This document shows positions 1 to 8,618 of a DNA stretch of 64,000 nt, piece by piece (within the stretch, counting starts at the first letter, position 1; each line of letters starts with the position of its first letter). The notes beneath the pieces are model-generated. The model had not been told where the DNA came from. It did no database searches and was given only the letters and a program-made list of their open reading frames with translations. The position numbers and the translations under genes are program-made. The DNA is taken from assembly GCA_024229115.1 (NCBI GenBank), contig JAAEST010000114.1, forward strand, positions 1 to 64,000, in the 5' to 3' direction. The DNA is from Oligoflexia bacterium. Lineage in GTDB: Bacteria > Bdellovibrionota > Bacteriovoracia > Bacteriovoracales > Bacteriovoracaceae.

Positions 1-2
1 AA

Positions 3-113
3 AAACTTAATAAGCGAAAGCAAAGACTTGAAGAAAGAGAGTTAGTGTTTAGCTTGTTAGAAAAATACAAGCTGATTAAACGATACAGAGGTAGTCGTAA
101 ATATTGTGTTTAA
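3..113 (+). CDS. C-terminal fragment of an unidentified protein
   Basis: An open frame enters from the left edge and stops at TAA 111-113, giving 36 residues with no start inside the window. The residues are strongly basic, with an EERELVFSLLEKY helix followed by KLIKRYRGSRKYCV. A helix followed by a basic beta-hairpin is what the end of a winged-helix DNA-binding domain looks like, but this fragment is too short to assign. It could also be chance reading of non-coding DNA, although the frame is open from base 3 and is followed by a normal intergenic gap before the next gene. Confidence 0.4.
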   Translation, partial: KLNKRKQRLEERELVFSLLEKYKLIKRYRGSRKYCV

Positions 114-182
114 AAACGGAAGTTATTTTTTGAACACTACAAGTTTCATAAAACACCAGTTAAATAACTTAGGAGAAAAGAA

Positions 183-1562
183 ATGAAGAAAAGTTTACTG
201 GCAGTAGGATTAGTAGCGAGTCTTACAGTGACTCCAGCTCTAGCCGACGAATTATTAGAATTAATGTCTCAAAAAGAACAGATTCTTAAAGACATTGCAG
301 AAGTTGGTCCTAGCGACAGACTAGAAGGTTCACTTAAAAGAATTGATCAAAAAATTAAGCAATTAAAAGCTAAAGAATCAAAGAATAACTCTCAAGCAAA
401 AGCAGAAGCTGCGAGAAAGGCCAAAGAAGAAGCGAGAGCGAAAGCAAAGGCAATGCTTGCTAAACTTAAAGCCGAAAAAGAAGCGAGAGAAAGAGAAATT
501 AAAGAAAGAGAAGCAAAGAATTCACACTCTTCAAGATCAGTAGCTTCAGAGTCAAGTTCAGATGCTATGAAGTTCAAGGGAAGCCTTAGATATAGAATGG
601 AAAGAATTGATAAGAGAGGAAGCGATCTTCGTAACAGACATAGAGTTCAGGCCAAGATTTCTGTTTCTAGAAAACTTAACAAATACTTCAAGGGATCTAT
701 TGGTCTTGCTTCAGGCTCAACTGATCCTGTTTCAACTAACCAGTCTCTTGATGGAAGTTTTACAACTAAGAGTTTTAACCTAGATACAGCTGTAATTGCT
801 GCCAAAGTAGCTGGGCAAAAAATTCAATTTGGTAAAATGAAAAACCCTATTTACGTACCAGGTGGATCTGAACTTGTTTGGGATGGTGATGTAAGACCAG
901 AAGGTACTCATGGTAACTTTAAATATGAAATTAAAGATACGATGATTGGATTAAACTTAGGTCAATTCTGGGTAGAAGAAAACTCAAGTGCAGAAGAGAC
1001 TTACTTAACAACAGGACAGTTTTTACTATCTCATAAGTTCAAACCAGTTAAAATCACTCTTGGTGCAGGTGTTTACTCTTATGACAATCTTGATGAAAAA
1101 TCTACTTTAGTAGATGCCACTGATAGCTTTGGTAACTCGACTGATGCTAATGGAAAGTATGCGACAAACTACAAAATGTTTAACTACTTTGTTGAATTTA
1201 AATTCAAAGTTGCAAGTATTCCATTCACTCTTTACTATGATGCAGTATCAAACTCAAAAGCAACAGCTGATGATAAAGGTTCAGCTTTTGGTTTAAAAGT
1301 TGGTAAAGCTAAAAAGAGAAACTCATGGCAGTTTATGTATATCTATAAGAAAGTTGAAAAAGATGCAGTTGTTGGTGCTCTTTCAGATTCTGACTTCCAA
1401 GGGGGAGGAACAGACGGGAAAGGTTCTGAGTTTGGTGTAGCTTATGCCGTTATGGACAACACAACAATTGGACTCTCACACTTCATGAATGAGACTTCTC
1501 TGACTCAATCAGCGTCAAAAGACTATGATCGTACACAATTAGACCTAAAGATTAAGTTTTAA
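183..1562 (+). CDS. Porin-like outer-membrane beta-barrel protein with N-terminal coiled coil
   Basis: 459 aa. A Sec signal peptide ends at about residue 21 (ALA before DEL). Residues about 25-115 are a Lys/Glu/Ala-rich coiled coil, followed by a Ser-rich linker. From about residue 127 the sequence alternates polar and hydrophobic residues in beta-strand style, and it ends in ...LKIKF, a terminal aromatic typical of BAM-inserted barrels. The architecture suggests an outer-membrane porin anchored by a periplasmic coiled coil, as in OprB/SLH-type or short putative porins. The substrate cannot be read. An AGGAG SD lies at 171-175 and a strong terminator follows, so it is probably monocistronic. 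Confidence 0.7.
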   Translation: MKKSLLAVGLVASLTVTPALADELLELMSQKEQILKDIAEVGPSDRLEGSLKRIDQKIKQLKAKESKNNSQAKAEAARKAKEEARAKAKAMLAKLKAEKEAREREIKEREAKNSHSSRSVASESSSDAMKFKGSLRYRMERIDKRGSDLRNRHRVQAKISVSRKLNKYFKGSIGLASGSTDPVSTNQSLDGSFTTKSFNLDTAVIAAKVAGQKIQFGKMKNPIYVPGGSELVWDGDVRPEGTHGNFKYEIKDTMIGLNLGQFWVEENSSAEETYLTTGQFLLSHKFKPVKITLGAGVYSYDNLDEKSTLVDATDSFGNSTDANGKYATNYKMFNYFVEFKFKVASIPFTLYYDAVSNSKATADDKGSAFGLKVGKAKKRNSWQFMYIYKKVEKDAVVGALSDSDFQGGGTDGKGSEFGVAYAVMDNTTIGLSHFMNETSLTQSASKDYDRTQLDLKIKF

Positions 1563-1594
1563 TTCTTTAAAATCTATACATTCATGATAGAAAT

Positions 1595-1623
1595 AAAGGG
1601 AGACATAGTTCTCCCTTTTTTAT
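1595..1623 (+). terminator. Rho-independent terminator of the porin gene
   Basis: A 9-bp perfect stem, AAAGGGAGA at 1595-1603 and TCTCCCTTT at 1610-1618, has a 6-nt loop and runs into a T tract. It lies 33 bases after the porin stop codon and directly before the SD of the next gene. Confidence 0.85.
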
Positions 1624-1641
1624 TTTAACACGAAGGAAAAT

Positions 1642-2175
1642 ATGGAAAACCAAGTAATAATTAACCAATCTTGTGCCATTCTGGTGGATGGAAATAATAT
1701 TGAAAGAAGCATTCACTCTATATCAAAGAATGATAACTCCATGCTTAATTTTGATACATTAATACCAAAACTCTTAGATAATAGAGGTCTTAATCGACTT
1801 GTCTACTTTCGTGAAGGAAAGAATATATCTTCAAAGTTGAAAGAGAGGCTTCACAATCAATTTCATGGTAGTGTTCGTCCCTGCCATAAGAGTGCCGATA
1901 TTCCTCTTTCAATTAAGGCTACTCAATTGGCCAACAAGGTCGACACTATTATCATTATGAGTGGAGATTCTGACTATATTGAGCTGGTGAGACATCTGAA
2001 AAATGAAGGAGTGAGAGTAGAGATCGCTGCGGTTGAAGAGACAACCTCTCAAATGCTAGTAGAAGAAGCTGATCACTTTCATTCTATCACTAAGGATGAC
2101 TGGTTTACTCTCACTCCAAAAAGAAAGCCCCGAGCTAAGAGTACGAAAAAGAAAAATACAAAGAAATCTACTTAG
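1642..2175 (+). CDS. NYN-domain (LabA/DUF88-type) putative ribonuclease
   Basis: 177 aa. Residues 12-19 (AILVDGNN) and the SGDSD stretch at 107-111 are the two acidic motifs of the PIN-like NYN fold. D16, D101, D109 and D111 are placed to bind metal, and the IAAVEE segment follows as in LabA proteins. The last 20 residues are Lys/Arg rich and may bind RNA. NYN proteins of this family are metal-dependent RNases of uncertain target. The start is supported by AAGGA about 6 bases upstream. The gene is convergent with the globin gene, with 6 bases between the stops. Confidence 0.8.
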   Translation: MENQVIINQSCAILVDGNNIERSIHSISKNDNSMLNFDTLIPKLLDNRGLNRLVYFREGKNISSKLKERLHNQFHGSVRPCHKSADIPLSIKATQLANKVDTIIIMSGDSDYIELVRHLKNEGVRVEIAAVEETTSQMLVEEADHFHSITKDDWFTLTPKRKPRAKSTKKKNTKKST

Positions 2176-2181
2176 AGAAAG

Positions 2182-2562
2182 TTATTTACCAAGAACAACG
2201 TCTTGAAGATCGTTAAGCTTGCCCATGATAATTTGTTGAATATCATCTTCAACTTTTAATTCATCGAGTGAATCTTTAAAGTGCTGAGCAAGCTTTTGAT
2301 AGTGAGTTTCATTAAGACCTTTATCGACCAGCTCAGCATGGGCAAATTCTAAGTCATAGTCTTCGCCATTTGAACTACCAAGAATATACTGAAGATTCTT
2401 CTCCTGCTTTTCTTTCAACTTCATAATGCCGAGAGGTGAATCAATCAGGTCTTGAAAAAAAGGCAGAAGATCTGGATCATTTAAAGTTCGAGTATAAAGC
2501 TCATTAACTAAAGCCTTAACGCTATCTTTTCCACCAATTCTATCAAATAAACTTGCTTCCAT
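2182..2562 (-). CDS. Group I truncated haemoglobin
   Basis: 126 aa, the normal length for a trHbN-type globin. The N-terminus SLFDRIGGKDSVKALVNELY matches the family helix A/B pattern, with Y23 at the B10 (distal tyrosine) position, followed by DPDLLPFF. H75 in the FAHAEL segment fits the proximal haem ligand. Such globins bind O2 or NO in the cytoplasm. The gene lies 2 bases downstream of the 217-aa gene, with its start just after that gene's stop direction reversed along the minus strand, so it may be expressed independently. Confidence 0.85.
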   Translation of the reverse strand: MEASLFDRIGGKDSVKALVNELYTRTLNDPDLLPFFQDLIDSPLGIMKLKEKQEKNLQYILGSSNGEDYDLEFAHAELVDKGLNETHYQKLAQHFKDSLDELKVEDDIQQIIMGKLNDLQDVVLGK

Positions 2563-2564
2563 TA

Positions 2565-3218
2565 TTAAAACTCCAAATGAAGAGCTGGATATTCTGGCTT
2601 CTGTTCTCTTCTCACTCTTTCATTAAAAGAGTCTATGGTTTCCAAATAAAGTTTGTAATTCTCTTCCCCAATTCTTTTACGAAGAGCATTTTGATAATCT
2701 TCACGTAGTTTCTTTTCAAATGAGGTCATTTCTTCACTGGGCTTAAATTGATAGCTATCCCCATGCTTAGCCACCATCTCCTCATGGAATTCTTGATAGA
2801 TTTCCACTTTATCCTCTTCATAGCCTTCTTTCATTTTATAGTAATCATCAACATCTTCTTGGGTCATTCCCATCTGATTGATAAAAAGGTCTTTTACTTT
2901 ACTCTCCCATTCTTCCTCTATCTGATCAAAGTACTCATCGAGTTCTTCCATTTCTTCTTCCGATAAAGTTTTCTCTCCAACACTTCCTTCCCCCTCAACG
3001 ATTTCTCTTTCAGTAATAGGAATTTGCTTTTGGTCTTTTTGAATATTACGAGATTTAGCCTTAACCGACTCTGATGATACATTGGCATTTTTAGGAGCAG
3101 AGTCTGATTTTGTTGATTCCTGAACTTCCTCAGAAGTTTCATATTTAACCCCTTCTCTATTCAAGAAGAAGAAAATTGAAACACCGAGAATTATGATAAT
3201 AGGAATAACTTTTTTCAT
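2565..3218 (-). CDS. Membrane-anchored Glu-rich protein, unknown
   Basis: 217 aa. Residues 4-19 form one hydrophobic N-terminal segment (VIPIIIILGVSIFFF) without a convincing cleavage site, so it is probably a signal anchor. The rest is very rich in Glu, Lys and Tyr and is predicted to be helical, with a low-complexity acidic stretch around residues 75-105. No family was recognised. It precedes the truncated globin gene on the same strand with 2 bases between them, so the two are probably cotranscribed. Confidence 0.6.
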   Translation of the reverse strand: MKKVIPIIIILGVSIFFFLNREGVKYETSEEVQESTKSDSAPKNANVSSESVKAKSRNIQKDQKQIPITEREIVEGEGSVGEKTLSEEEMEELDEYFDQIEEEWESKVKDLFINQMGMTQEDVDDYYKMKEGYEEDKVEIYQEFHEEMVAKHGDSYQFKPSEEMTSFEKKLREDYQNALRKRIGEENYKLYLETIDSFNERVRREQKPEYPALHLEF

Positions 3219-3231
3219 AGCTCAATTTTAA

Positions 3232-3259
3232 ACGAAAAAAAGGCTTCTTGCGAAGCCTT
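3232..3259 (-). terminator. Terminator for the Arg/Tyr-rich secreted protein gene
   Basis: An 8-bp perfect stem (AAGGCTTC at 3240-3247, GAAGCCTT at 3252-3259) with a TTGC loop is followed on the minus strand by a run of Ts (As 3234-3240 on the plus strand). It lies 32 bases after the stop at 3291 and separates that gene from the next minus-strand gene. Confidence 0.8.
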
Positions 3260-3290
3260 TCCCATTATACATGTAATTTCTTACTATTTT

Positions 3291-4175
3291 TTAGTTATAG
3301 TAGTAATCGTCGTAGTAGAGATCACCGTAGAAATCTTGGTCATAATCATAGTTCACATCGTAGCTATAATCACGGTCAAGTCTTTCTGAACAGAAGTATC
3401 TATAATCGTGGCTTGAGTAGTTATAGTTATCTCTATCAAGGGCACATTGATCATAAGCACTCTGACAAGTGTAGTAAGAGTTATAAGTTCTTACTGTTGT
3501 ATTGTTGAATCCATCAACTAGCTCATAGTTACAAGAATCTTGAGCTGAATATCTGTGAAGGTATCCATTATATACAAAGTACGGGTATCCATTATACCAG
3601 TGAAAACCATTTGAGTATGATACTCTATATCTTACCCATGTATTCCAGTAGATACTTCTATAAGGAACTGTTCTGTAATAATCAGAGTATGACCAGTAAC
3701 GGTTATAAGTTCTTCTGTCATAACGGTATGGGCTATGAACATATCTTCTATATGAATAACCTGGTGTATGCCAGTTAGGACGATGACGATATCTTGTATG
3801 AAGTCTTCTCGCTCTATCTCTTCTCCAACCTAGATCTCTTCTGTCTCTAACAACATCTCTTCCTCTTGGAGGAATAGGACGAACATCTCTATGACGGTCG
3901 TGTCTTGGAACTGGCCTTACATCTCTGTCACGATCTCTTCTTGGTACTGGACGAACATCTCTGTCACGGTCATGTCTTGGACGACGGTTGATGTCTCTAT
4001 GATCATCAGGACGACGGTCATGTCTTGGACGATTAAGATCTCTACGATCTCTAATCACTCCACCATTTCCACCACCTCTGTTTCCACAGAGTCTTGGGTC
4101 TTTACATCTTTGTGCTTCAGCTTTTTCAACAATACCGAAAGACAAAGCAATAAGCGCGATTGCTAATAATCTCAT
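3291..4175 (-). CDS. Secreted Arg/Asp-repeat, Tyr-rich protein
   Basis: 294 aa with a signal peptide ending near residue 21 (AEA/QRC). Residues about 38-125 are almost only R, D, H, P and V, with near-tandem units such as RDRDVRPVPR. Residues about 125-294 are rich in Y, N, R and W and end in an acidic DLYYDDYYYN tail. Four to six Cys are scattered in the second half. The composition suggests a matrix, adhesive or envelope-coating protein rather than an enzyme. The central HWYNGYPYFVYNGY stretch resembles WGGHWYGGYP-type lipoprotein motifs, but I do not recognise a family. The start is supported by GGAGAG about 6 bases upstream. Confidence 0.7.
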   Translation of the reverse strand: MRLLAIALIALSFGIVEKAEAQRCKDPRLCGNRGGGNGGVIRDRRDLNRPRHDRRPDDHRDINRRPRHDRDRDVRPVPRRDRDRDVRPVPRHDRHRDVRPIPPRGRDVVRDRRDLGWRRDRARRLHTRYRHRPNWHTPGYSYRRYVHSPYRYDRRTYNRYWSYSDYYRTVPYRSIYWNTWVRYRVSYSNGFHWYNGYPYFVYNGYLHRYSAQDSCNYELVDGFNNTTVRTYNSYYTCQSAYDQCALDRDNYNYSSHDYRYFCSERLDRDYSYDVNYDYDQDFYGDLYYDDYYYN

Positions 4176-4350
4176 CTTCTCTCTCCTTTAAGATTTCAAT
4201 TAGAAGAAATTCATATCGAGATGTGTTAACGATGACAAAAAATTTTCAAGGAAAAAATCGAGACAGAAAAACCTGACATCAATAGAAGGGTATAAATGCT
4301 TGATTTTATGGATGCATTACAAAACTCTAACATGGTAAATTTTAAAGGAA

Positions 4351-4363
4351 GGTCAAAATGACC
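4351..4363 (-). terminator. Weak hairpin downstream of the HD-GYP gene
   Basis: GGTCA-AAA-TGACC forms a 5-bp hairpin 17 bases past the stop at 4380. On the minus strand it is followed by a mixed TTCCTTT tract. It could be a weak terminator. The short stem and triloop make this uncertain. Confidence 0.3.
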
Positions 4364-4379
4364 CTATAGGTAGGCTTGA

Positions 4380-5840
4380 TTAAGCTGACTTCTTATCATT
4401 CTTATAAAGGTTAAAAACCACGGCAAATGGGTCTCTCGTCCTTCTAGGAAACATATTAATAGTACTCAGAAGCTCATTCATAATTTGTTTCTTATTAGCG
4501 TCTTTATCCGAAAATCTCGTCATCAATCTAACAAAGAGATCACTAATTTCTACTATCTCGGCCAGAGGATGTACTGTGCCTCCTCTATAAATACCCTTTT
4601 GCTTGAACTCAGTAGCGTGATGTTGAGCGATGATCTGGGTCACAATCTGAGGAACCCCTTTAATATTGGCCACCATCTTTGAGCCTTTATCAGGATGCTT
4701 CTCCCAAAGATTCTCTAAGAATTTCTTATCATCTCCGAAGACTTGCTTACTAGCTAACTTATCTAGGATATCTTGCTCTTCATAATACTTTTCTTTTCCA
4801 TCACTATACATGTCATTATGATCGACTTCTTTAAGCATTCCGATATCGTGAAGAAAAGCAGCACTTCCTAAGATTTCCATATTCTTTTCTGTTTCAAGTC
4901 CTGCCTCTTTGGCCAGCATACTTGCAATGAGAACTACACTACTACTATGCTCAAAACGAGAAAGCTCTTTCATCATATGAGAAAGATAATCATCTTGCTC
5001 AGCTACATTATTCATGAAGTTCATGACAGTCTTCGTATATTTTTGAGCATAGACAATGGAGTCGTTATTAACGCCTAACTCTCCAAGTGTTTCCATAATA
5101 ACTTCAGCTTGGTTAAAGAGCTGCCCAAACTTCTTATCTAAAGAAACCTTAGGACTCTTAATCAGAATATTGGCCATTTGATCACAGTAATCCACATAAC
5201 TTTCTTGGGCCTCTCGACGTATGAAGAAGTACTGAACGCCTTTTTCAACATAGTCCATTACTCGTTTAGGATCAAAAGCATCTCCAGCTTGGAGAATCTT
5301 TATATATTTATTGGCCCTTATACGAACATAGACATCAAACATCGATTGCTTACCAGAAACAAATTGATCTGCTCTGATGGCCACGAAGCTCTCATTCTCG
5401 CCGATAATTTCTTGATCAACTTTATCTTTAAACTGTTTTGAAATCTCCAGCGCTTTTTCAGCATCGAAGAATGTCCCTACTCCAGTTACTTTATAAAGTT
5501 TTTCCAAATCAAATGGCTTACCAAGGATATCTGAAACACCTAAACGATCAGGATTAATACTATCGTCAATTGAATGCTTCATAGAAGAAAGTAAAATAAT
5601 TGGAATGGTTGGTTGATACTTTATTGAAAACTTAACGACACTCAATCCTTCTGGCTTTACGCAATCAGGAGAGATGATGACACAAGAATACTCACCCTTA
5701 TTTTCTTTAATCAGACCTTGGGCTTCACCACCGGTTTCAACAATCACCAGAGGGACTTTTCCCCATAGCGGATCCTCTTTGAATTTTTCATAATATTCAA
5801 CATCCGGATCGGCAATTAAAATTGGTTTGAATTCACTCAT
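4380..5840 (-). CDS. Degenerate receiver plus HD-GYP-like signalling protein
   Basis: 486 aa. Residues 5-118 form a receiver fold with the acidic pair (D11, D13) and the KPF lysine (K108), but the phospho-acceptor position reads VIIS, with Ser57 instead of Asp. Residues about 150-230 resemble the DUF3391-type domain found before HD-GYP domains. Residues about 290-470 are HD-GYP-like: H331-D332, HP 382-383 and HH 407-408 are kept, but the GYP loop reads KGIYRG. HD-GYP proteins hydrolyse cyclic di-GMP, and here activity is doubtful. It may be a c-di-GMP sensor or scaffold. The SD is AGAGGA. It appears to be a single-gene unit. Confidence 0.75.
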   Translation of the reverse strand: MSEFKPILIADPDVEYYEKFKEDPLWGKVPLVIVETGGEAQGLIKENKGEYSCVIISPDCVKPEGLSVVKFSIKYQPTIPIILLSSMKHSIDDSINPDRLGVSDILGKPFDLEKLYKVTGVGTFFDAEKALEISKQFKDKVDQEIIGENESFVAIRADQFVSGKQSMFDVYVRIRANKYIKILQAGDAFDPKRVMDYVEKGVQYFFIRREAQESYVDYCDQMANILIKSPKVSLDKKFGQLFNQAEVIMETLGELGVNNDSIVYAQKYTKTVMNFMNNVAEQDDYLSHMMKELSRFEHSSSVVLIASMLAKEAGLETEKNMEILGSAAFLHDIGMLKEVDHNDMYSDGKEKYYEEQDILDKLASKQVFGDDKKFLENLWEKHPDKGSKMVANIKGVPQIVTQIIAQHHATEFKQKGIYRGGTVHPLAEIVEISDLFVRLMTRFSDKDANKKQIMNELLSTINMFPRRTRDPFAVVFNLYKNDKKSA

Positions 5841-5905
5841 GAATTTGTTTTCCTCTTAGGTATAAACTATCGGGAAAACGTGAAAAAATCTTAAATAACA
5901 ATTAC

Positions 5906-6634
5906 TTATATTGAGGGATCAAAATTCTCAAAGATCACATTATCGCAACGATGATAAACCTGTTTATATTCATCAAATGATCTTATCGTCCAGGCCACAA
6001 TGGGCGTATCTTTGAGGAATTTAACAAGCTTTGGTGAAACTTCATCTAAGCAGTTCTGCTCTAAACCGATATAGTCGGGTTTAATGAAGGGTGCTAACAA
6101 AAGATTTCTTAACACAATTTTTTTCCAACTTTCGAGATCAATTCCATTGAAAGTACCAGACAACATTCCTCGAGGAATATGAGGAAGTCTCTTCTTAAAC
6201 CAAAGAAGTGTACGAGGATGGAAGGCCTGAATCGCATACTCTCCACGATAATCTTTTAAAAGATCATAGACTTTCTTTTCAAGCTTTCCATCATACTCAC
6301 GTGTCTTTAATTCGATAACTAAAGGCACTTTTCCCTGAACAAGGTTGAGAACATCAATCAAGCGAGGAATATCCTGACCGTCTGTGAGTTTTAATTTCTT
6401 TAATTGTTCATAAGACATCTCTTGAATATCAAAAGAAGCTCCAGTAACTCTAACAGTGTTAATGTCATGGAAGACAACTACTTCCCCATCACTAGTTAGT
6501 CTTAGATCAAACTCAATTGGAAAATCTTTTTCCATTGCGAGTTCAAACGATCCGAGAGAATTTTCACAGACTTCATTATTATGATAACCGCGGTGGGCTA
6601 TTGGACGGTTGAGATACCAAAGATTATTTTTCAT
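5906..6634 (-). CDS. Glycerophosphodiester phosphodiesterase family protein
   Basis: About 242 aa from the ATG at 6634 (a TTG four codons upstream is the only earlier option). The GDPD motifs are present: AHRG near the start, the ENS triplet, E-x-D in IEFDLRL, and FHD. These residues bind Ca2+ and hydrolyse glycerophosphodiesters to glycerol-3-phosphate and an alcohol. There is no signal peptide, so it is probably cytoplasmic. It overlaps the end of the DUF1338 gene by 11 bases and is the last gene of a four-gene minus-strand operon. Its link to amino-acid oxidation is not obvious. Confidence 0.85.
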   Translation of the reverse strand: MKNNLWYLNRPIAHRGYHNNEVCENSLGSFELAMEKDFPIEFDLRLTSDGEVVVFHDINTVRVTGASFDIQEMSYEQLKKLKLTDGQDIPRLIDVLNLVQGKVPLVIELKTREYDGKLEKKVYDLLKDYRGEYAIQAFHPRTLLWFKKRLPHIPRGMLSGTFNGIDLESWKKIVLRNLLLAPFIKPDYIGLEQNCLDEVSPKLVKFLKDTPIVAWTIRSFDEYKQVYHRCDNVIFENFDPSI

Positions 6635-7424
6635 AGGTACTTTCAAATATTTTATCTGCAGATTTTGTTACAAACCCTTGAAAGATATTTCCTTTTGAAT
6701 CAGAGTAACGTTTTGCAAATTCATAATAACATGAAGAGACTTCTTTTTCACCATCACAAAATTGAACTTTAATTTTATCGGCCATTGTCGATGATTGTTC
6801 TAGTAAGACATCAACTGATCCTTTAATTTCTCCACCTGAATTATTTAATGTAAAACCATTGTTTTTGAGAAATTGATTGAGATCATTTAAATTATTATAT
6901 TTCGTTAGCTCGTTTACATAGACGGTAAAGTGATTTGGCCTGATTCCATGGGCCAGAACCCAAGCGGCATACTCGCTTTCATGATTGGCCATTTCATATT
7001 CTTCATAAGAAACTTTCCAACTCTTTTGATCTTTTAATATTAAATCATCAAAGCTTTTAGACTCTTGAGAAATGACTTTATTTATCAATTGTTGAAGCTC
7101 ATTTGAAAAGAGATGATTTTTCAACTGACTAACAAAGATCTTTGGTAAGCTCGAATCATTTTTATTTTCAAGATGTATGGCCGACAACTTCTTTTCTTCG
7201 AAGGTATACTCACCTCTTACTTCATAACCCCATTTTGCGAAGAATTTAATAAATTGATTTAAACCAATTTTTTCATGATCAAAGGTTCTAAAGGCCACAT
7301 GATCATTGATTACATTCTCACCATTTTTTATGAGAAGAGAATGAATATTAGCTGCACACGGAGTTGTTTCAGTATATTGCTTCCAAGCTAATTCAAAATA
7401 TTGATCAAGAGTTAATTCTGCCAT
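6624..7424 (-). CDS. DUF1338 (2-oxoadipate dioxygenase/decarboxylase-like, HglS family)
   Basis: 266 aa. The DUF1338 signatures are visible: NDHVAFRTF near residue 42, HGIRPNHFTVYVN near 162, and EFAKRY...FQGFV..SADKIFESTY at the C-terminus. The characterised member HglS is an Fe(II) enzyme with a VOC-like fold that converts 2-oxoadipate to 2-hydroxyglutarate in lysine breakdown; it uses two His and one Glu, which have candidates here. The start ATG shares its A with the upstream stop (TAATG), indicating translational coupling to the FAD oxidase. At 266 aa it belongs to the shorter, plant/YdcJ-like size class. Confidence 0.8.
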   Translation of the reverse strand: MAELTLDQYFELAWKQYTETTPCAANIHSLLIKNGENVINDHVAFRTFDHEKIGLNQFIKFFAKWGYEVRGEYTFEEKKLSAIHLENKNDSSLPKIFVSQLKNHLFSNELQQLINKVISQESKSFDDLILKDQKSWKVSYEEYEMANHESEYAAWVLAHGIRPNHFTVYVNELTKYNNLNDLNQFLKNNGFTLNNSGGEIKGSVDVLLEQSSTMADKIKVQFCDGEKEVSSCYYEFAKRYSDSKGNIFQGFVTKSADKIFESTYEK

Positions 7425-8608
7425 TACTGAAATCTCTTGGCGGTAATGAAGTCAGGAATTTTTCGATCAAACATCGAATCAGTTAAGACCTTCCCTGAAT
7501 GAAAAGCTAAACCTAGGCCATGTGCCGTGAATCCTCCGAGAAAGAAACATTGAGGATCAGTAGGGAGAGCACCAACCATTGGTTGACCATCAACACTGAA
7601 GCCCATGATTCCAGACCAACGGTGAGTAATCTTAGCTTTTCTAACAGCTGGAATATGCTGGTGTAGAAATTCTTCTAAGGCCTTCTGAATAATGTCAGAT
7701 GTTTCATCGCTATAACCAATCTCAACATCTTTTTGCAATTGTCTAAAGCCACCTATCACCATTTCCCCCGTAGGAAGCTGGCGAAAATAATCCAGGACAA
7801 AGTTTGCATAACAAGGTCCTTCCATAAAACGCTCAACTGGTTCAGTAGCAAGAATCTGTCCTCTTGTTGGAAAAATCTTATCTTCAAAGAAAGGATGCAG
7901 TTGAGGACCATAGCCATTAGTTGCGAAAACGACAATAGGAGCTTTAAAAGTAACGTGCTTAGTTCTCACTACTTTATCACCGCCACTTTCTTCAATAGCG
8001 AAGACTTCGTGATTCTCATAGAATTTTACTTCATTCTTTGTCTTTTCAATTTTCTTTCTAATCTCTTGCAGCATGAGAAGAGGATGAACACTAGCATCTC
8101 CGATATATTTAATTCCACCGACAAAGTTTTCAGCTCCTAAGCGTGACTTAATTCCTGCTTCTTCGATTATATCAACTTTGATTCCCATTCCTTCCATAAT
8201 AGAAGCACTATTTTTGAGTTCAGCAAATTCTTCAGCAGTTGAGGCCAGTGAAAAACTTCCTTTATGCTCAAACAATAATTCGCTCTCACGACCTTGAATA
8301 ATCTCTTCTTTTAATAGTTCAAGATTGATTTCACTATAACGCCAAATTTCCTTGGCCTCATCTTCTCCATGTTTTTCAACGAGACGATTAAAGTGTTCAA
8401 CAGAACCGCAAGTGATAAAACCAGCATTTCTTCCGGTTGCCCCATCACCTAATTCGTATTTTTCCACAAGAGAAATTCTCATTGTTGGATCTTCTTTTTG
8501 AAGCCAATAAGCGGCAGAGAGACCGGCAATTCCACCACCGATGATGACAATATCTTGCTCAATCACTTCCTTATTCTTCGATTGGTCCATCCAAATTGAA
8601 ACACTCAT
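7424..8608 (-). CDS. FAD-dependent amine/amino-acid oxidase (DAO family)
   Basis: About 394 aa from ATG 8608, which has TAGGAG 7 bases upstream (a GTG one codon earlier is possible). The Rossmann motif IVIIGGGIAGLSAAYW is near the N-terminus and GDGATGRNAGF follows, as in gamma-glutamylputrescine, sarcosine and L-pipecolate oxidases. The C-terminus has the FAD-contacting GIMGFSVDGQPMVG and GGFTAHGLGLAF motifs. The exact substrate is not readable. Coupling to a 2-oxoadipate-type dioxygenase makes a lysine-derived amine (pipecolate- or saccharopine-like) a reasonable guess. Confidence 0.8.
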   Translation of the reverse strand: MSVSIWMDQSKNKEVIEQDIVIIGGGIAGLSAAYWLQKEDPTMRISLVEKYELGDGATGRNAGFITCGSVEHFNRLVEKHGEDEAKEIWRYSEINLELLKEEIIQGRESELLFEHKGSFSLASTAEEFAELKNSASIMEGMGIKVDIIEEAGIKSRLGAENFVGGIKYIGDASVHPLLMLQEIRKKIEKTKNEVKFYENHEVFAIEESGGDKVVRTKHVTFKAPIVVFATNGYGPQLHPFFEDKIFPTRGQILATEPVERFMEGPCYANFVLDYFRQLPTGEMVIGGFRQLQKDVEIGYSDETSDIIQKALEEFLHQHIPAVRKAKITHRWSGIMGFSVDGQPMVGALPTDPQCFFLGGFTAHGLGLAFHSGKVLTDSMFDRKIPDFITAKRFQ

Positions 8609-8618
8609 CACTTCTCTC

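Noticed and set aside
392-577. A minus-strand open frame opposite the porin coiled coil
   Set aside because: It is an antisense image of the Lys/Glu/Ala-rich codons, has only A, L, S, F and E in volume, and no SD.
3830-4060. Direct DNA repeats resembling a small CRISPR or minisatellite
   Set aside because: The units are coding repeats of an Arg/Asp-rich protein, with third-position variation and no spacers.
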